Shown here: piece after piece, positions 22,701 through 38,117 of the stretch
How the letters are laid out: each line of letters opens with the position of its first letter
Numbering within the stretch: position 1 is the stretch's first letter
Origin: Ophiocordyceps camponoti-saundersi (nom. inval.)
Lineage: Eukaryota; Ascomycota; Sordariomycetes; Hypocreales; Ophiocordycipitaceae
Direction: 5' to 3'
DNA: 64,000 nucleotides
NCBI GenBank assembly: GCA_003339415.1
Contig: PDHQ01000051.1
Location: 63,293 to 127,292, forward strand
The notes under the pieces: model-generated
Databases searched by the model: none
The model's input: only the letters and a program-made list of their open reading frames with translations
What the model was told of the DNA's origin: nothing
Translations under genes and position numbers: made by a program

Positions 22701-23418
22701 CGTCGGTTCAAAGAAACACCTCGGACTGAACAAATTCATGGACCTCGAAGGCCACGGTCACGTCGATTATCTACTATCTACCCTCGGCGTCTGGCACGGC
22801 GACGTCAACCCCCTCGAAGACTGGATCGAGCTGACGACGCAATGCACGCGAATCAACAGGCTACAAGTCCATCTGGGAATAGGAGGCAACCCAGACGGCG
22901 GGACGAGCGAAACGCTCACCATCAGGTTCGGAGAGAGTACGGGGAATCCTGCTACGGGAATCATCTTTGGACCTTCGCGCGATAGCTGGTATTATAAGGA
23001 CATCGATCTGAAGAAGGTGTTTGGCACGAGCACCGTCTTTCTCGATGACATCGCCAAGTTTACCGTCTTTTCGGTGAAGCAGCACTGGCAGTATGTCGCC
23101 AAGAGGATAGACATGTGGATGGTTTCAAGTCTGTGACTCCCCCCCCCCCTTCTCCCCTTTCATCCGCTTACGATGCAAGTACTGACCCTGTTGCGTCTTC
23201 TTCTAGGCGTCTTCTTCACGGCCGAGTGCGCCGACTTTCCTTCTAAATGGATCAGGAACAATCAGCACATGCATATCAACGAATGGTTTGAAGCCTTTGG
23301 GAAACCCGGTTATGAGAGGCAGTTGGTTCGTGTCTTGTCTTCTGATAAGTGGTTCTGGATTCACGGTGATCCGGAGCCGACGACGGTATCGGCTTTGCAT
23401 GACGCGGCTGAGTTTTGA
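19753..23418 (+). CDS. Secreted multi-repeat protein A (enterotoxin-like family?)
   Basis: A 1075-residue predicted secreted protein in seven exons: 19753-21058, 21113-21451, 21516-21625, 21745-22123, 22183-22614, 22679-23128 and 23207-23418. The signal peptide is residues 1 to about 27. The N-terminal block contains TGVPQYEYW (about 207), RPFQLIPRHGG (about 235) and FPGALGSNWYF (about 286). These match the convergent neighbour B, as does the helical segment around CHAETLRLLNTVPHL. A Ser/Thr-rich repeat fills 20713-21000. The C-terminal half has repeats of about 130 residues, each opened by a G-x-K-L-x-G-x-C-like strand after a phase-1 intron and including a W..hDL+..FG..tV core. The architecture recalls tails of proteins annotated in Hypocreales as heat-labile enterotoxin-like. 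I see no ADP-ribosyltransferase residues, so toxicity is not claimed. The exon 3-4 join and the last donor (23129) are the least certain. Confidence 0.6.
20713..21000 (+). repeat. Coding Ser/Thr-rich minisatellite in gene A
   Basis: Degenerate tandem copies of an approximately 24-27-bp unit (tctttgacgtcttctagaaac-like) encode repeated LTSSRNS-type peptides. The repeat is in frame and likely forms an O-glycosylated linker between the N-terminal block and the helical segment. Confidence 0.75.
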
Positions 23419-23950
23419 GTTGTGAGGGAGGTCTGGTAGTTGCGGGGTTCGGTGATGGTGTTTGTTAAAGAGAAGAGGAGATTGGTGAGACAGAGGCAGT
23501 TGATGCAGTTGTAGTTGAGAGAGGCAGTTGATGCAGTTGTAGTTGAGAGAGGCAGTTGATGCAGTTGTAGTTGAGAGAGGCAGTTGATGCAGTTGTAGTT
23601 GAGAGAGGCAGTTGATGCAGTTGTGGTTGACGCGGCAGTTGACTCGCTTTCATTCTCTTCCACCACGGCTGGCTCTCTCAAGTAGTCATCAACTCCCACT
23701 CCTGTTTTATAGCTACAGTTACTGTTAGATCTTCCAACTTCGGTCATGTAGAGTAGCAATAATCTTCCCATCATGGCTCTCTCTCAAGTAGTTCTCAACT
23801 CCCACTCCTATATCTTCAACTTCAGTCATATAGTGTAGCAACAATCTTCCAAAACTCCCACAACTCATCAACACTCCTTTCATCCCTCAGACTTTTCGAC
23901 AGGCTATCTATCTGGTTATATAACCAACGATATACATATGTACACCGCAC
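23419..23950. other. Convergent spacer between paralogues A and B
   Basis: The 532-bp spacer separates the stop codons of the two paralogous genes. Apart from the 28-bp tandem array at its left side, there are two near copies of a segment around gtagttctcaactcccactcct (23681-23705 and 23778-23803) followed by cttcaacttcagtcat-like sequence. No gene is seen. Confidence 0.6.
23489..23643. repeat. 28-bp tandem repeat, about five copies
   Basis: Nearly identical units (ggcagttgatgcagttgtag core plus ttgagaga) follow head to tail with no spacers. The minus strand is an open frame of repeated Gln/Leu/Thr-rich peptide, but it has no gene-like context. This is a minisatellite, not a CRISPR. Confidence 0.9.
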
Positions 23951-27738
<3,788 letters not shown>

Positions 27739-27837
27739 GATGGGGGGGGGGGGGGGGGGGGTTGGAGGTGTACCCAGGGTTGTTGTGGTTGTTGCGGTTG
27801 TTGGGTGGCTGGTGGTGCGGTGGCTGGTGAGGAGGGT

Positions 27838-27925
<88 letters not shown>
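27838..27925. repeat. Poly-G homopolymer of about 88 nt
   Basis: An uninterrupted run of G lies about 100 bp upstream of the start codon of gene B (poly-C on its coding strand). A second run of 20 G is at 27742-27761. The true length may differ because homopolymers are error-prone. Confidence 0.9.
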
Positions 27926-27926
<1 letters not shown>

Positions 27927-29365
27927 GTTTGATGTGTAGCTAGAGTAGTTGTTGTTGTTGCTGTTGTTGTGTTGCTGATGATGCTGATGCTGATGATGAT
28001 GATGAGGAGGAGGAGGAGTCTTGGGTTACTGCCAAGGAAGACGGAGAGGAGGAATATGTATGTACTAGATAGGGGAGAAGAGTCGTCGACAGTATGTATG
28101 TATGTATGTAAGTAGAACAACACATGAAGCACGCCTTGGAAAGTGTTGAGAGAGGTGAAAGCCTATGATGGCATGGCCTTGTGCTACAACAACACATGGA
28201 GTACTGGCATAAAGACTATGTCATTAGCACAACTTCATGGGCTATAGAACATGTACGTATATATATATGTATATGTATACATATAACCTACATAGATGAT
28301 GAAAGGGATTCTCGCATTCCATCCTCCAGCATCACGCAGTCTCCGGTCATGTTGTTTTCTTCTCCGCAGTGGACTATGTACATACATATGTATGAACGCA
28401 AGGGTTGCATCTTCACAGCTCATCTTTGCCTTTCCATGTATGTATATAATACGCGCACGAAGTTATAGATATGAGCAGGGATTGTTATATATATGTACAG
28501 AAACTCAACATCACTTCAATGGTGGCAGCGTCTGACGCAAGGTTGCACTACATATATGTACATACATAACTCAAGTGCCCACTATCAAGGTCCCGGTCTC
28601 GGTCTCCATCACCGGTGTGGCCAACGTCGAGCCAGATCCGCATCCCCAGTCCCTCCCCGATTGCTGCAATGACGGGGAGCTGGGCTGGAATGGACAACTA
28701 AGTTTGGCGAGACAAAAGGCCTGGGCTGATGGATGAGATGAATCAGTCAGGGAGGGCCTGTACATATAGAAGGCATATTATATATTCCTATAGCTCGATA
28801 TCACGTATGTATGTATGTGCATATGATTAATGGCCCGTCTGCAATCATCTGTCGAAACCCCATCCATGAGGCCTCGTGATCTCAGCAGTTTGGTGGAAGA
28901 CGAGAGGGGGGAAGTTTCCTTTCCGCCCGAGATGTCTTTTGATCCAGCAACTGACCGAGACATTGCTATGGCTGTGCATGTATGTATGTATGTACTGTAT
29001 TTACAAGAACCAACTCCTTACGCTGTTATAGAAACATACATACATATGTATGTACATATAGTCTATTTATGTATGTGCAAAACAAGTCATCGCCTTTGTT
29101 GTGTGAATTGGTAGGAAGGGAGGTAGTTGGAACAATGCCGCTTTTCTCCTCGTTTCGAACAGCATCATTGTTGAACCAAACTTGCTTTTGCTCTGCTTCT
29201 TCTTCCTCCAAGACTCTCTTCACAATAGTCTTGAATACCCTGACAAGGCTATGCGTACATACATACATACAAGTTATACACACATACATATGTATGTGTG
29301 TCGATGTCTTGGATCATCTAACCCTCCCCCGCCCCTTGGGGGTAACCGGAACGGCGGTTGGCTTC

Positions 29366-29392
29366 ATATGTATGTATGTATGTATGTATGTA
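29366..29392. repeat. (TATG)n microsatellite
   Basis: This is one of the longer tetranucleotide arrays of the island. Several others pair with CATA arrays to make palindromes, for example acatacatacatatgtatgt around 29035-29056. Confidence 0.9.
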
Positions 29393-30190
29393 GATCAGCC
29401 TCGCCCATCAGCCAAAAGATTACATCGCACATAAATCACGAGAAAGAAGAAGAAACGAGGAAACAAAAAAAAATAGGGAAACAAGTGCTATATATCAACC
29501 TCAACCCTAACCCCATATCTATGTAGTTTGCGGAGAGGTCCGTAGTTAATCCCTAGGCCAACTGCTATTTATGTATGTATGTATTCGCACATCATCTTCA
29601 CAGCCAAGGTCTCAGCTTACCACCCACCCCAACCACTCAGCCTCCTGCTGTTACTCATAGTCATACACTTTCTTCACCTTCTCCTTCACCTTCACCTTCA
29701 CCTTACCCACCCACCCTCCCCTACCTATTTAGCAACACATACATACATACATATGCGGACACGGATACGAAATCGTGTCCCTAAAAATGGCTGACACTGA
29801 CTGACCGACTGACACCTTTCTTTTTCCCTGCCGTCTCTTCCTGTCCCTCTCCCTAGTTTTGCCCCAATGCCATGAACCATAGTCTCACCGTATATGTATG
29901 TACGACCGTTCCAATACCTGAAAGAGGTTACGAGACCCCTGTCACAGTCATCTTCAGCCAGTCCAGACTATTCCGACTTTCCACAACCCCGACCGCCTAT
30001 CATCAACCCAGTCTATGTATGTACATACGAAAAAAAGGAGGTATTTATATCCCCGGTTCGTACCACCACACATCATCTTTCTCTTCACTCACTTCAATGC
30101 CATTGTTCAACAAACAATACAAAACAACCCACCGGAACTCTCAACCCTGAAACCCTTTCCCCCCCTTTCTCCACTCGAAATCACTCACAG

Positions 30191-31543
30191 ATGGCGGCAT
30201 CGTCGGTTCTAGGCCAGTCATATGACTTGCTTCTCTGCATCCTGGACTTCCTCCCCTTCGCAGACCTCCTCTCCATGAGTCTGGTCAACAAGCACATTCA
30301 CTTCACAGCAGAGCGACACCTCTATTCCGCCGTCGAAACAAGCTGGTCATTAAACTCCACCGCCCCGACCGTCTTGCTATTGCGATCTATCCTCGAAAGA
30401 CCGGAGCTAGCGCGTTATATCCGCCATCTGCGCCTTGTGGGTGATGGTTTCCAACAAGATGCCTCAATCGCCGAGCCTCCTGCCTGTCCTCTCGACGATG
30501 TCTCCTTCAGCAGAGCTTCGAAACTCATCCTCGACACGGGACTTTCGTATGCTAAATTCTGGCTGAGCGAGTTGAAATCCGGTACCGTCGATGCCGTGGT
30601 GACGACTCTTCTGATGATGACGACGCCTCGTCTGGAATCCCTATTCCTCGGCCCCAACTTCACCGTCAGAAGCCGAATCCTAGGCAAGATGCTCCAAACC
30701 GCCATGACGGAACCATCTGAAAGCCACCAGCTACCAACCTTCCAGAACCTGCGCCAAGTGACCTTCTCCCCCAGGTATAACCAACACCAGCAGCTGTTCG
30801 TCAACAACACAACCGAGGTCCTCCCCTTGCTGCAACTCCCCAAGCTTCGAAACCTGTCCGTCTCTGTCGACAACCCCAACCTCTTCGCCGGGCGGTTACG
30901 CGTCCCGCCGTCGTCGTCTCTGACGTCGCTCGAGGTTTTCAGGCTACGGGAGACGCCGCTGGTGTCGGTACTCGCTCCCCTCAAGAGTCTGGAAAAGCTG
31001 CATTGGAACTGGTTCTATCAGCCTGATCTCGACGAGGGTGTCAGCACCAACGTCATTCAGCTCAACGTCATGACGCAAGCATTCAACCAAGTCGGTCAGA
31101 CGCTGACGGATCTGACTATGGAGGCGCAGACTCGTCCTTCCAACATGGCTGGCTATTATCACCAGCCTCCTCCGCTGGATATACAGGGGTCGCTGGACGA
31201 TTTGAAACAGCTCGGCGAGCTGAAAAGACTGTCTATTCCGTGGGTCTTTTTGATGGGCTTCTCTGACTCTTCGGCGAAATGCTCGCGCCTTCCGCTTCCT
31301 CCGAGCCTCGAAGTCTTGACCCTGACAGCCGATTTGTCGGACCATGAGCAGTGGGAGTGGCACCATGACACTATCCTGTCTACCATCAAATCCGAGCTGG
31401 ACCGTTGGACCCGGCCAAGCTCGTCGAAGCTACAACGGATCATTTTGCCTCTCCCACCCAATCATGACCAACTGTCGCATCAAATATTGCGGGAGCTGCA
31501 GGATATCGGCGAGGCGAGAGGTATACGGATAGAGTTAGCATAA
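30191..31543 (+). CDS. F-box protein
   Basis: The single-exon gene encodes 450 residues starting at MAASSVLGQSYDLL. Residues about 8-45 form an F-box (LLCILDFLPFADLLSMSLVNK, here cited only as a region), which would recruit the protein to an SCF ubiquitin ligase through Skp1. The rest has leucine-rich, LRR-like spacing (LPKLRNLSVSV, LTSLEVFRL, LKSLEKLHW, LGELKRLSI), suggesting a substrate-binding solenoid. Orthology to a named fungal F-box protein cannot be judged. Location in the repeat-rich island fits a variable gene. In-frame ATG-less sequence continues upstream but lacks coding character. Confidence 0.75.
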   Translation: MAASSVLGQSYDLLLCILDFLPFADLLSMSLVNKHIHFTAERHLYSAVETSWSLNSTAPTVLLLRSILERPELARYIRHLRLVGDGFQQDASIAEPPACPLDDVSFSRASKLILDTGLSYAKFWLSELKSGTVDAVVTTLLMMTTPRLESLFLGPNFTVRSRILGKMLQTAMTEPSESHQLPTFQNLRQVTFSPRYNQHQQLFVNNTTEVLPLLQLPKLRNLSVSVDNPNLFAGRLRVPPSSSLTSLEVFRLRETPLVSVLAPLKSLEKLHWNWFYQPDLDEGVSTNVIQLNVMTQAFNQVGQTLTDLTMEAQTRPSNMAGYYHQPPPLDIQGSLDDLKQLGELKRLSIPWVFLMGFSDSSAKCSRLPLPPSLEVLTLTADLSDHEQWEWHHDTILSTIKSELDRWTRPSSSKLQRIILPLPPNHDQLSHQILRELQDIGEARGIRIELA

Positions 31544-33069
31544 GTAAAGGAGCAGCACTGTTGTCACGGGCCTAGGCAGTGTCTATTACCCTAACCCTAC
31601 AACTACCTACCTACCTACCTAATGGAATAATGCAGCTCAAGTCGGATTCCACGTGACTGTCACTCACGTGAAAGCTCTCCCTCCTCAGTCCTCACCTTCT
31701 TTCCCCCCCAGCCCTCGCCTCCTTTGCTTCGCTCTTCTCTATGTTTCGCTCCTTGTGATGTGCATTATACTTTATGCATGATGATGGCACCAACATCAAG
31801 ACGACTTCATCGGATCCTGCGTCAGTCCATCAAGGCCAGAACAAGCATCAGGTCAAAATGACTGATCAAAAACGGGTTGACGACGGGGATGTTGATGAGC
31901 GCCTTGGTCTCGGTACCTGTGGGGGACTCGGTGTCGTGTCTCTTGCAACTGTATGTATGCTCAAACAGTACATACGTCACACGCAGTGGCTTGTAGAGGC
32001 TCCTGTCTGAGCATCTCATCTCTTTGGAGTCGTCTTCACTTTTGAGTGCCAGAGTTACGTCTGTGAGTGACACTTCCAATAGAGTCGGTCACGTGGTTCC
32101 TGACACGGCCGCTGAGACTCAGCTTCTACTCCGCGTATAGGAGGAACCTGTGTTCTTACTCTTCTTCCACATCTATAAGAGTCGAAGCTTTTGCCCAGCA
32201 GCTAGCCTTCATCGTGATCGCCATCTGGACTGTTCATGTGAGTGCTATGCGTGCATGAACTACATGTAAGCTGACAGGGCAAAGGCGATTTATATACACG
32301 CAGCCTCGTCGTCAAGGCTGTTTCACTCAAGAAACCAGCATCGCCAACACGGCCTGACCTGGATCATACCTCGTTGAGTCGCCCCCGAAACTGCAGTCTC
32401 CTTCTACATGCTACAAGAGATCTACATACGGATATATGAAGGCCCGTCATCTTGAAACCTTTCGCCTCTTACCAACAGAGAAGATGTGGCTTTTACACGT
32501 CAAGTAGATAAGTTGAGACACGGAGGGGAAGAAGAAGATGGTGGATGGGTATAATCCGACGATTATGAATACATCTATATACAGTGTTATGTGAGTACCT
32601 ATACAGCAGCACAAGTGACACAACCACGTCATAGATATGGATGCTGACATGCTGACGCCGGCAGACTTCTCTCTCTCTCTACGAGTAGCTGAAGTCCAGC
32701 CAAGTATCGGTATCGGCATCAAGTTGAGAGAAGATGGAGGTCTGGCCTGGTCCCCCAAGCCCGCCCCCATCTTCCCCTTCAGCCACACTCTCTCCGAGGC
32801 TTTAGCTGGCTGTGTATGTATGCACAGATTCTTCATCTCTGTATGGGCAAAACTCAGCCCCTGCTAATAGCAGTGAGCTCCCTTCAATCTCTCCTCCTGC
32901 TCTGCGCCACATACGTACATGTATGTATGCAGCAATGGCCGAAGCCTACTCCTCGACTCTTCCCCCCTTGTAATGCACGTCCTCAAAGAGGTTGAACTAC
33001 ACAATCTTCACCACAGACAACATCCCCTCATAGGGTGATGCAGCCTCAGCCATTGATGAAACGGTTACC
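31544..33069. other. Intergenic, F-box gene to CSC1-like gene
   Basis: About 1.5 kb without a supportable gene. It holds a CTAC/CTAACC tract (31585-31620), an inverted pair of CACGTGA/TCACGTG (31651-31672) that could bind bHLH-type factors, and scattered TATG repeats. Short frames such as 31774-32010 have no recognisable content. Confidence 0.5.
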
Positions 33070-35862
33070 ATGGCTCCGGCTTCGAACAACGCAACTGCTG
33101 TCCAGAGATCAGGAGATACAGAGCGCGGATCTGCTTACGGTGACTACCCTATGCGAAATCCCCTTCTGAAGAAGCCCTGATGTCACCGAGAATAAGCTGC
33201 TGAACTTACTCCTGCTGCAGAAGTCATCGTCACCCTCATCCTCGTGTCGACCGCGTCAATCATTTACCTCGTCGTCTTCCTCATTTGTAGAAGACGGCAT
33301 CCGAGACTATATGCTCCGAGATCGTGCCTAAGCTCTCTTCCAAGGCGGTAAGTCGCCATATTCTTCCTCCCCCTTTAACCAAGGAGAAACTCGACGTATG
33401 CATGAGTTGGTGTGTAATGGCTTCTCTTCAGGGAACGCAGCATCGAACTTGGCAACGGCTGGTTCACTTGGTTTCGCACCTTGTCCCGACTCCCCGACGC
33501 CTATGCCCTCCCTCGTCAAGGCCTGGACTCATACCTCTTTCTACGCTTCCTTCGCGTCTCTACCATCATCTGCTTGACGAGCATCCTCATCTCCTGGCCT
33601 ATCCTACTCGCTCTTAACATCACCGGCATGGGTAACGAGAGACAGCTCGAGATTTTAACCTACAGTAACATCGACATCAGCAAGTTCCCTAATCGCCTCT
33701 ACGCCCACTGCTTCGTCGGATGGACAATCTATTCCTTTGTCTTCTATACTATTATCCGGGAATGCATCTTCTACATCAGGCTACGACAGGCATATCTCGT
33801 CTCTCCGCGCTATACGAGTCGCATTTCATCTCGAACCGTCCTCTTCACCTCCATCTCGACCGATCTTCTTGATGAAACGAAACTCGGCTTAGTTTTCAAG
33901 GAACCGATTCGCCGGATCCGGTTCTTGAGAAGGATAAATGAGCTGGAGGTTCTGGTTAAGAAACGTGACGAGGCAGCCATCAAGCTCGAGAAGGCAGAGA
34001 TAGATCTCATCAAGACGGTGAACAAGGCTCGCCTCAAGTCATCTTCCAACTCTGATTCAGGCAAGGAAGCCAAAAAGAGCCGTGTCGAAGAGCCATATAT
34101 CCCTGCTAAGAAACGACCGTCACATCGACTCGGCTATCTCGGTCTCGTGGGCAAACCAGTCGACACCATCGAATGGACACGCTCTGAGTTGCAAAGACTC
34201 GCTCTCGAAAGTAAAAAGGCACAGAAGAGATGGCTCAAGGGTCGATTCGAGCCCATCGGTACCGTCTTCGTTGAATTCTCAACCCAAGCCGCGGCCGAGG
34301 AAGCGTATCAGGCCGTCAACTACCATCTTGGCAAACGATGCGTCAAGGCCATCGGCGCAAGACCAAGCGAGATCATCTGGAAGAATCTGGCGTTTTCTTC
34401 ACGAGAGCGTCTCATCCGCAGGTACATCGTCTACGGCTTCATCACCGTGTTCCTCATCTTGTGGTCCTTTCCCATCGCTGCCATCAACATCATGGACAAA
34501 GCCGACAACTTGAAGACACTACCAGGCCATACATGGTTCAGTAACCTGTCCACGGTAATTCAGCCCTTTTTTCTTCCTCCCTTGCTCTCACAAACCCCAT
34601 GAATATTCACACTCACATTTCACCCATCAGACGTCCATCGCCCTCATCAGCGGCCTCGGAGCCCCTTACCTCATACTCATCTTCATGTCACCCGTTCCCG
34701 CACTGATGAGGCTTTGCGCCAGGCTCTCCGGCGCACCGACTCTATACCAGGCTGAGCTGTTCACGCAAAAGGCGTGCTTTGCCTTTCAGTTCACACAGGT
34801 CTTGATAGTCAAGACCATCTCTAGTTCCATGATACCGACGATGACGTCCATCATACAGAATGCCTCGGCCGTCTTGCCGACGTTGAGAAGGACTCTTCCC
34901 GCTGCATCCAATTTCTATATCAATTACTTCCTCCTTGAGAGTGCGCCCTTCACCCTCGGCATTGGTCCGTTCCTCTTCAGGCTTTACTGCAGATATTATG
35001 CGAAAACACCTCGTGCCATGTTCCAGCTGTGGACGAGTTCTGTCCATCACTCGTTTGGCAGTCTGCTTCCGGTCTACACTACCATCCTCTGCATCAGTGA
35101 GTCTAGCCCAGCTCAGCGAAAGAGAAAATGACTCACAAGACCTGTTCCGCAGGCCTCGTCTTCTCTGTCATCGCTCCTCTTGTCCCTGCTTCAGCAACCC
35201 TGCTCCTGGCTTCGCTCTACTTTGCATATCGCTATGACATTTTCTTCGTATCGGACGGAGCCGTAGATGCTCAAGGACTGTTATATCCCCAGGCTCTCAA
35301 GCAGTTGTTTATCGGCGTCTACGCTGCTGAGATTTGCCTAATCGGCCTCTTCGCCATCTCAAAAGCGGCTGGCCCGACTGCTCTGATGACCGTCTTCTTC
35401 ATCGCTTCCATCATATTCCACGTCACCATCTTCAGAGTTCTCGACCCCTTACTTTATAGATTTCCCGGCTCTACGGCAGCAGAAGAGCACATCTTGAAGG
35501 AAGACAACCCAGTAGAAACAAAGGGAAAACCACCAACTACCAACGGAAAGATCTTCAACTTCTTCAACCATGCTGTCGACGCTGAACTCATCCCCCTCCT
35601 CACCACCCTCTCGGAAGACGAACGGATACGATATACGACCAAGGTCGAAGTCGAGGCATACATACCGCCCTGCGTCACCAGCAAGACTCCCACCCTCTGG
35701 ATCCCGGCTGACTCGGCGGGGATATCCAAGCAGGAAGTCGAGCTCACGAGTAAGATTGTCCCGATAACCGACCAGGGCGCTTCTATCGATGATAAGAATA
35801 GGATCAGCTGGGACGAGAAGAGTGCTTGTTCGCCTTTATGGAGGGAAAAGATTTACTACTAG
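33070..35862 (+). CDS. CSC1/OSCA-like stress-gated cation channel
   Basis: A DUF221/RSN1_7TM family membrane protein of 831 residues. Known members are calcium-permeable mechanosensitive or osmosensitive channels; fungal names include CSC1, PHM7 and RSN1. Exons are 33070-33139, 33221-33347, 33432-34554, 34631-35096 and 35153-35862. The short first two exons supply the N-terminus and TM1 (EVIVTLILVSTASIIYL...) followed by the family's RRRHPRLYAPRS linker. Next come SLDAYLFLRFLRV-like TM2 (here LDSYLFLRFLRV), a cytosolic RRM-like region with IFVEF-type strand TVFVEFSTQAAAEEAYQ, and the pore-helix block from RRYIVYGFITVFL onward. The cytosolic C-terminus is charged. All introns end in clear AGs and keep phase. 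Confidence 0.92.
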
Positions 35863-36357
35863 ACCTTCTCCAGCTGCAGCTCTCTCTCTATATCTGTATC
35901 GTAGCCCTCTCTCCATCATAGCCAGCCAGCTCAAGGGAATGCCCATGCTGACAATGTAGAGCAATTGCCTGCCCACCAAATCCGTATACAAACATACCTA
36001 CATACAGCAACCCCGTCTTGACCAGGCTTCTTCTATCACCGTCGACGTTGCGAACCAGTATCATCAGCATCCACCTCCTCCTCCACCTCCTCCTCCTCCT
36101 CCTCCTCCTCCTCCTCCTCCTCCTCCTCCTCCTCCTCCGATCTAAAAATAGCCCAACCCTCAAAAGCTACTCCAACCAGCCAAATCTTTTTCATCTCCTC
36201 CCTCTGTAAAGCTCATCCAAGCTTCAAACCATACACATCACGTGATACCCTCCAAATCTAGCGTCGCAACACCACCATCATCATCACCACCTACGACGAC
36301 ACGACACACTGCTCACCAGTTCATCCCAACACACAAGGACCATCTTCCACCAAAACC
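35863..36357. promoter_or_regulatory. Intergenic with (CTC)n, upstream of SDR gene
   Basis: The spacer contains a CTC/TCC microsatellite at 36074-36138. A CACGTG palindrome (tcacgtga, around 36239) sits about 115 bp before the SDR start, a plausible promoter element. No gene is seen. Confidence 0.5.
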
Positions 36358-37533
36358 ATGCCAGCCACAACACCAACCACCTCCCGCCTCGCCGACAAAA
36401 CCATCGTCATCACCGGCGCCTCCTCCGGCATCGGCCGCGCAACCGCCATCGAATTCGCCCGCGCATGCCCCGACAAGCTACGGCTCGTCCTCGCCGCCCG
36501 CCGCGTCGACTCGCTTCGCGCCCTGGCCGAGGAGATACGGCGCGAGTTCGGGCCGGGCGTCCGAGTTCATCCCGCGAGGCTTGATGTCAGTGACGCGCAT
36601 GCCGTTCGTGGCTTTGTGGATTCCCTTCCTGAGGATATGAGGGATATACACGTCTTGGTCAACAACGCGTCAGTTTTCGACTTCTTCTTCTTCTTCTTCT
36701 TTCTCTACTTTGAATAGGAGCTGTTGAGGTAACATCATGTCTGTCCATCTTCTTACAGCGGCCTCGTCAAGGGCGTGGCAAAGTCTCCTGATATCAAGCA
36801 GGAGGATATCAACATCGTCCTTTCTACCAACATAAACGGCTTGATCAACATGACTCAGGCTATCCTTCCCATCTACCTCGCCCGCGGCGGCCACGGCGAC
36901 ATCATCAACATCGGCTCCATCGCCGGTAAGAAAACCCCTCCCCTCACACCCCCCCTTTCACTCCTCATCCGACTCCCTCTCCTAACAACCGCCAAAACCT
37001 TCAGGTCGCGATGCCTACCCCGGTGGCTCCATCTACTGCGCCAGCAAGGCCGCCGTCCGCAGCTTCACCGAAAGCCTTCGCAAAGAACTCATCTCCACTC
37101 GCATCAGGGTCATCGAGATTGATCCGGGCCAAGTCGAGACGGTAAGCTTACTTACATACAGAATGCCAGCTTCACATTCCCACAAGAAACGCACTCATTC
37201 ATATGTATACTGCAGGAGTTTTCCCTCGTCAGATACGACGGTGACAAGGCCAAGGCTGATGCCGTTTACGCGTAAGTCATTCGCTTTCCAACCAGCCAGT
37301 GAACCATGATTGATGCCGCGACAGAGGCTGCGAGCCCTTGACGCCCCAAGACGTCGCTGAAACCATCGTCTTCGCTGCTGGCCGCCGCGAAAACGTCGTT
37401 GTAGCCGAATCGCTACTCTTCCCAAACCACCAGGTGAGACTTCCATCCGCAAGGCGTCAATGGGAATCCAAGTGACTAACGGCTCAACCTCTTTTCCAAG
37501 GCTTCGGCCCAGCACGTACACCGAAATACATAA
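36358..37533 (+). CDS. Short-chain dehydrogenase, YMR226C/YdfG type
   Basis: A 270-residue NADP-dependent classical SDR. Its nearest recognisable group is yeast YMR226C and bacterial YdfG, which oxidise 3-hydroxy acids such as L-allo-threonine and serine. The cofactor motif TGASSGIG is at about 19-26, NNAG is split by intron 1, the catalytic Ser is in INIGSIAG and the YCASK motif supplies Tyr and Lys. Exons are 36358-36668, 36759-36925, 37005-37141, 37216-37271, 37325-37433 and 37501-37533; the last encodes only ten residues plus stop. Six exons in 1.2 kb is dense for this window. All phases were checked. The substrate is inferred from the family only. Confidence 0.9.
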
Positions 37534-38117
37534 CCTTGCCTCTTATGTATGCTTTCATTGTGACTTCTTGTTAACCTTTCCTGAGCGATCCATCTCTCTA
37601 CTTTCCGTCTTTCAACCTTGCCTTCTACACCGGCGACATTCGCAACGCCACCCATCTGCTGACATGTTCGAGAGTTTCTCTTGCCAAGCATCCACTTTGC
37701 CCAGAAGGCAATGCTCCCTTGCGGATCGAATGCGAGGCCTTCTTACATCGATTGACTTTTCTCTCCCCGGCGTCCGTTAAGGAGTCCGCTATGAAGCGGA
37801 TCCTTGCCATCAGCGATGGCATCGCCGGGGTATCATACTTCGCGCGGAAGAATAAAAGGGGGCGACATTCACTGCCCAATTGTCCAACGTCACACGGCCA
37901 TGGACGGGCGCTTGATGATAGCTGCCACTCAGAAGAAAATGTCACTTTTATACTGGACCAAGTCTTTTTCCCCATGTCGGCTTCAAGTCATATCCGAGAC
38001 GCCACGCTGGTAAAAACTGCAGAGATGATGAAGAACACACGAAAAGCAAGGTAGGAGAGCGCTATGCTGGAGGCGGAATCGATCCGGGAGCACTCGCCCC
38101 GGCGCAATAGAACCGCC
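37534..38117. other. Intergenic, convergent SDR and PRPP synthetase
   Basis: No gene is supported here. Small open frames exist on both strands but lack recognisable composition or splice structure. Confidence 0.45.

Larger units (their letters stand above)
27739..30190. other. Island spacer rich in poly-G and (CATA)n
   Basis: This 2.45-kb stretch lies between divergent gene B and the F-box gene. It contains an 88-nt G homopolymer, a 20-nt G run next to the gene B start, trinucleotide tracts (27950-28020) and many TATG/CATA blocks (28090, 28255-28285, 28380, 28800, 28975, 29035-29060, 29250-29300, 29366-29392). Short open frames here consist mostly of repeat-encoded residues, so I call no gene. 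Confidence 0.55.

Noticed and set aside
19753..23418. Calling gene A a true ADP-ribosylating toxin
   Set aside because: No catalytic motif of that fold is visible; only overall layout is reminiscent.
23489..23643. Possible CRISPR-like array
   Set aside because: Units are contiguous without unique spacers, and the genome is eukaryotic.
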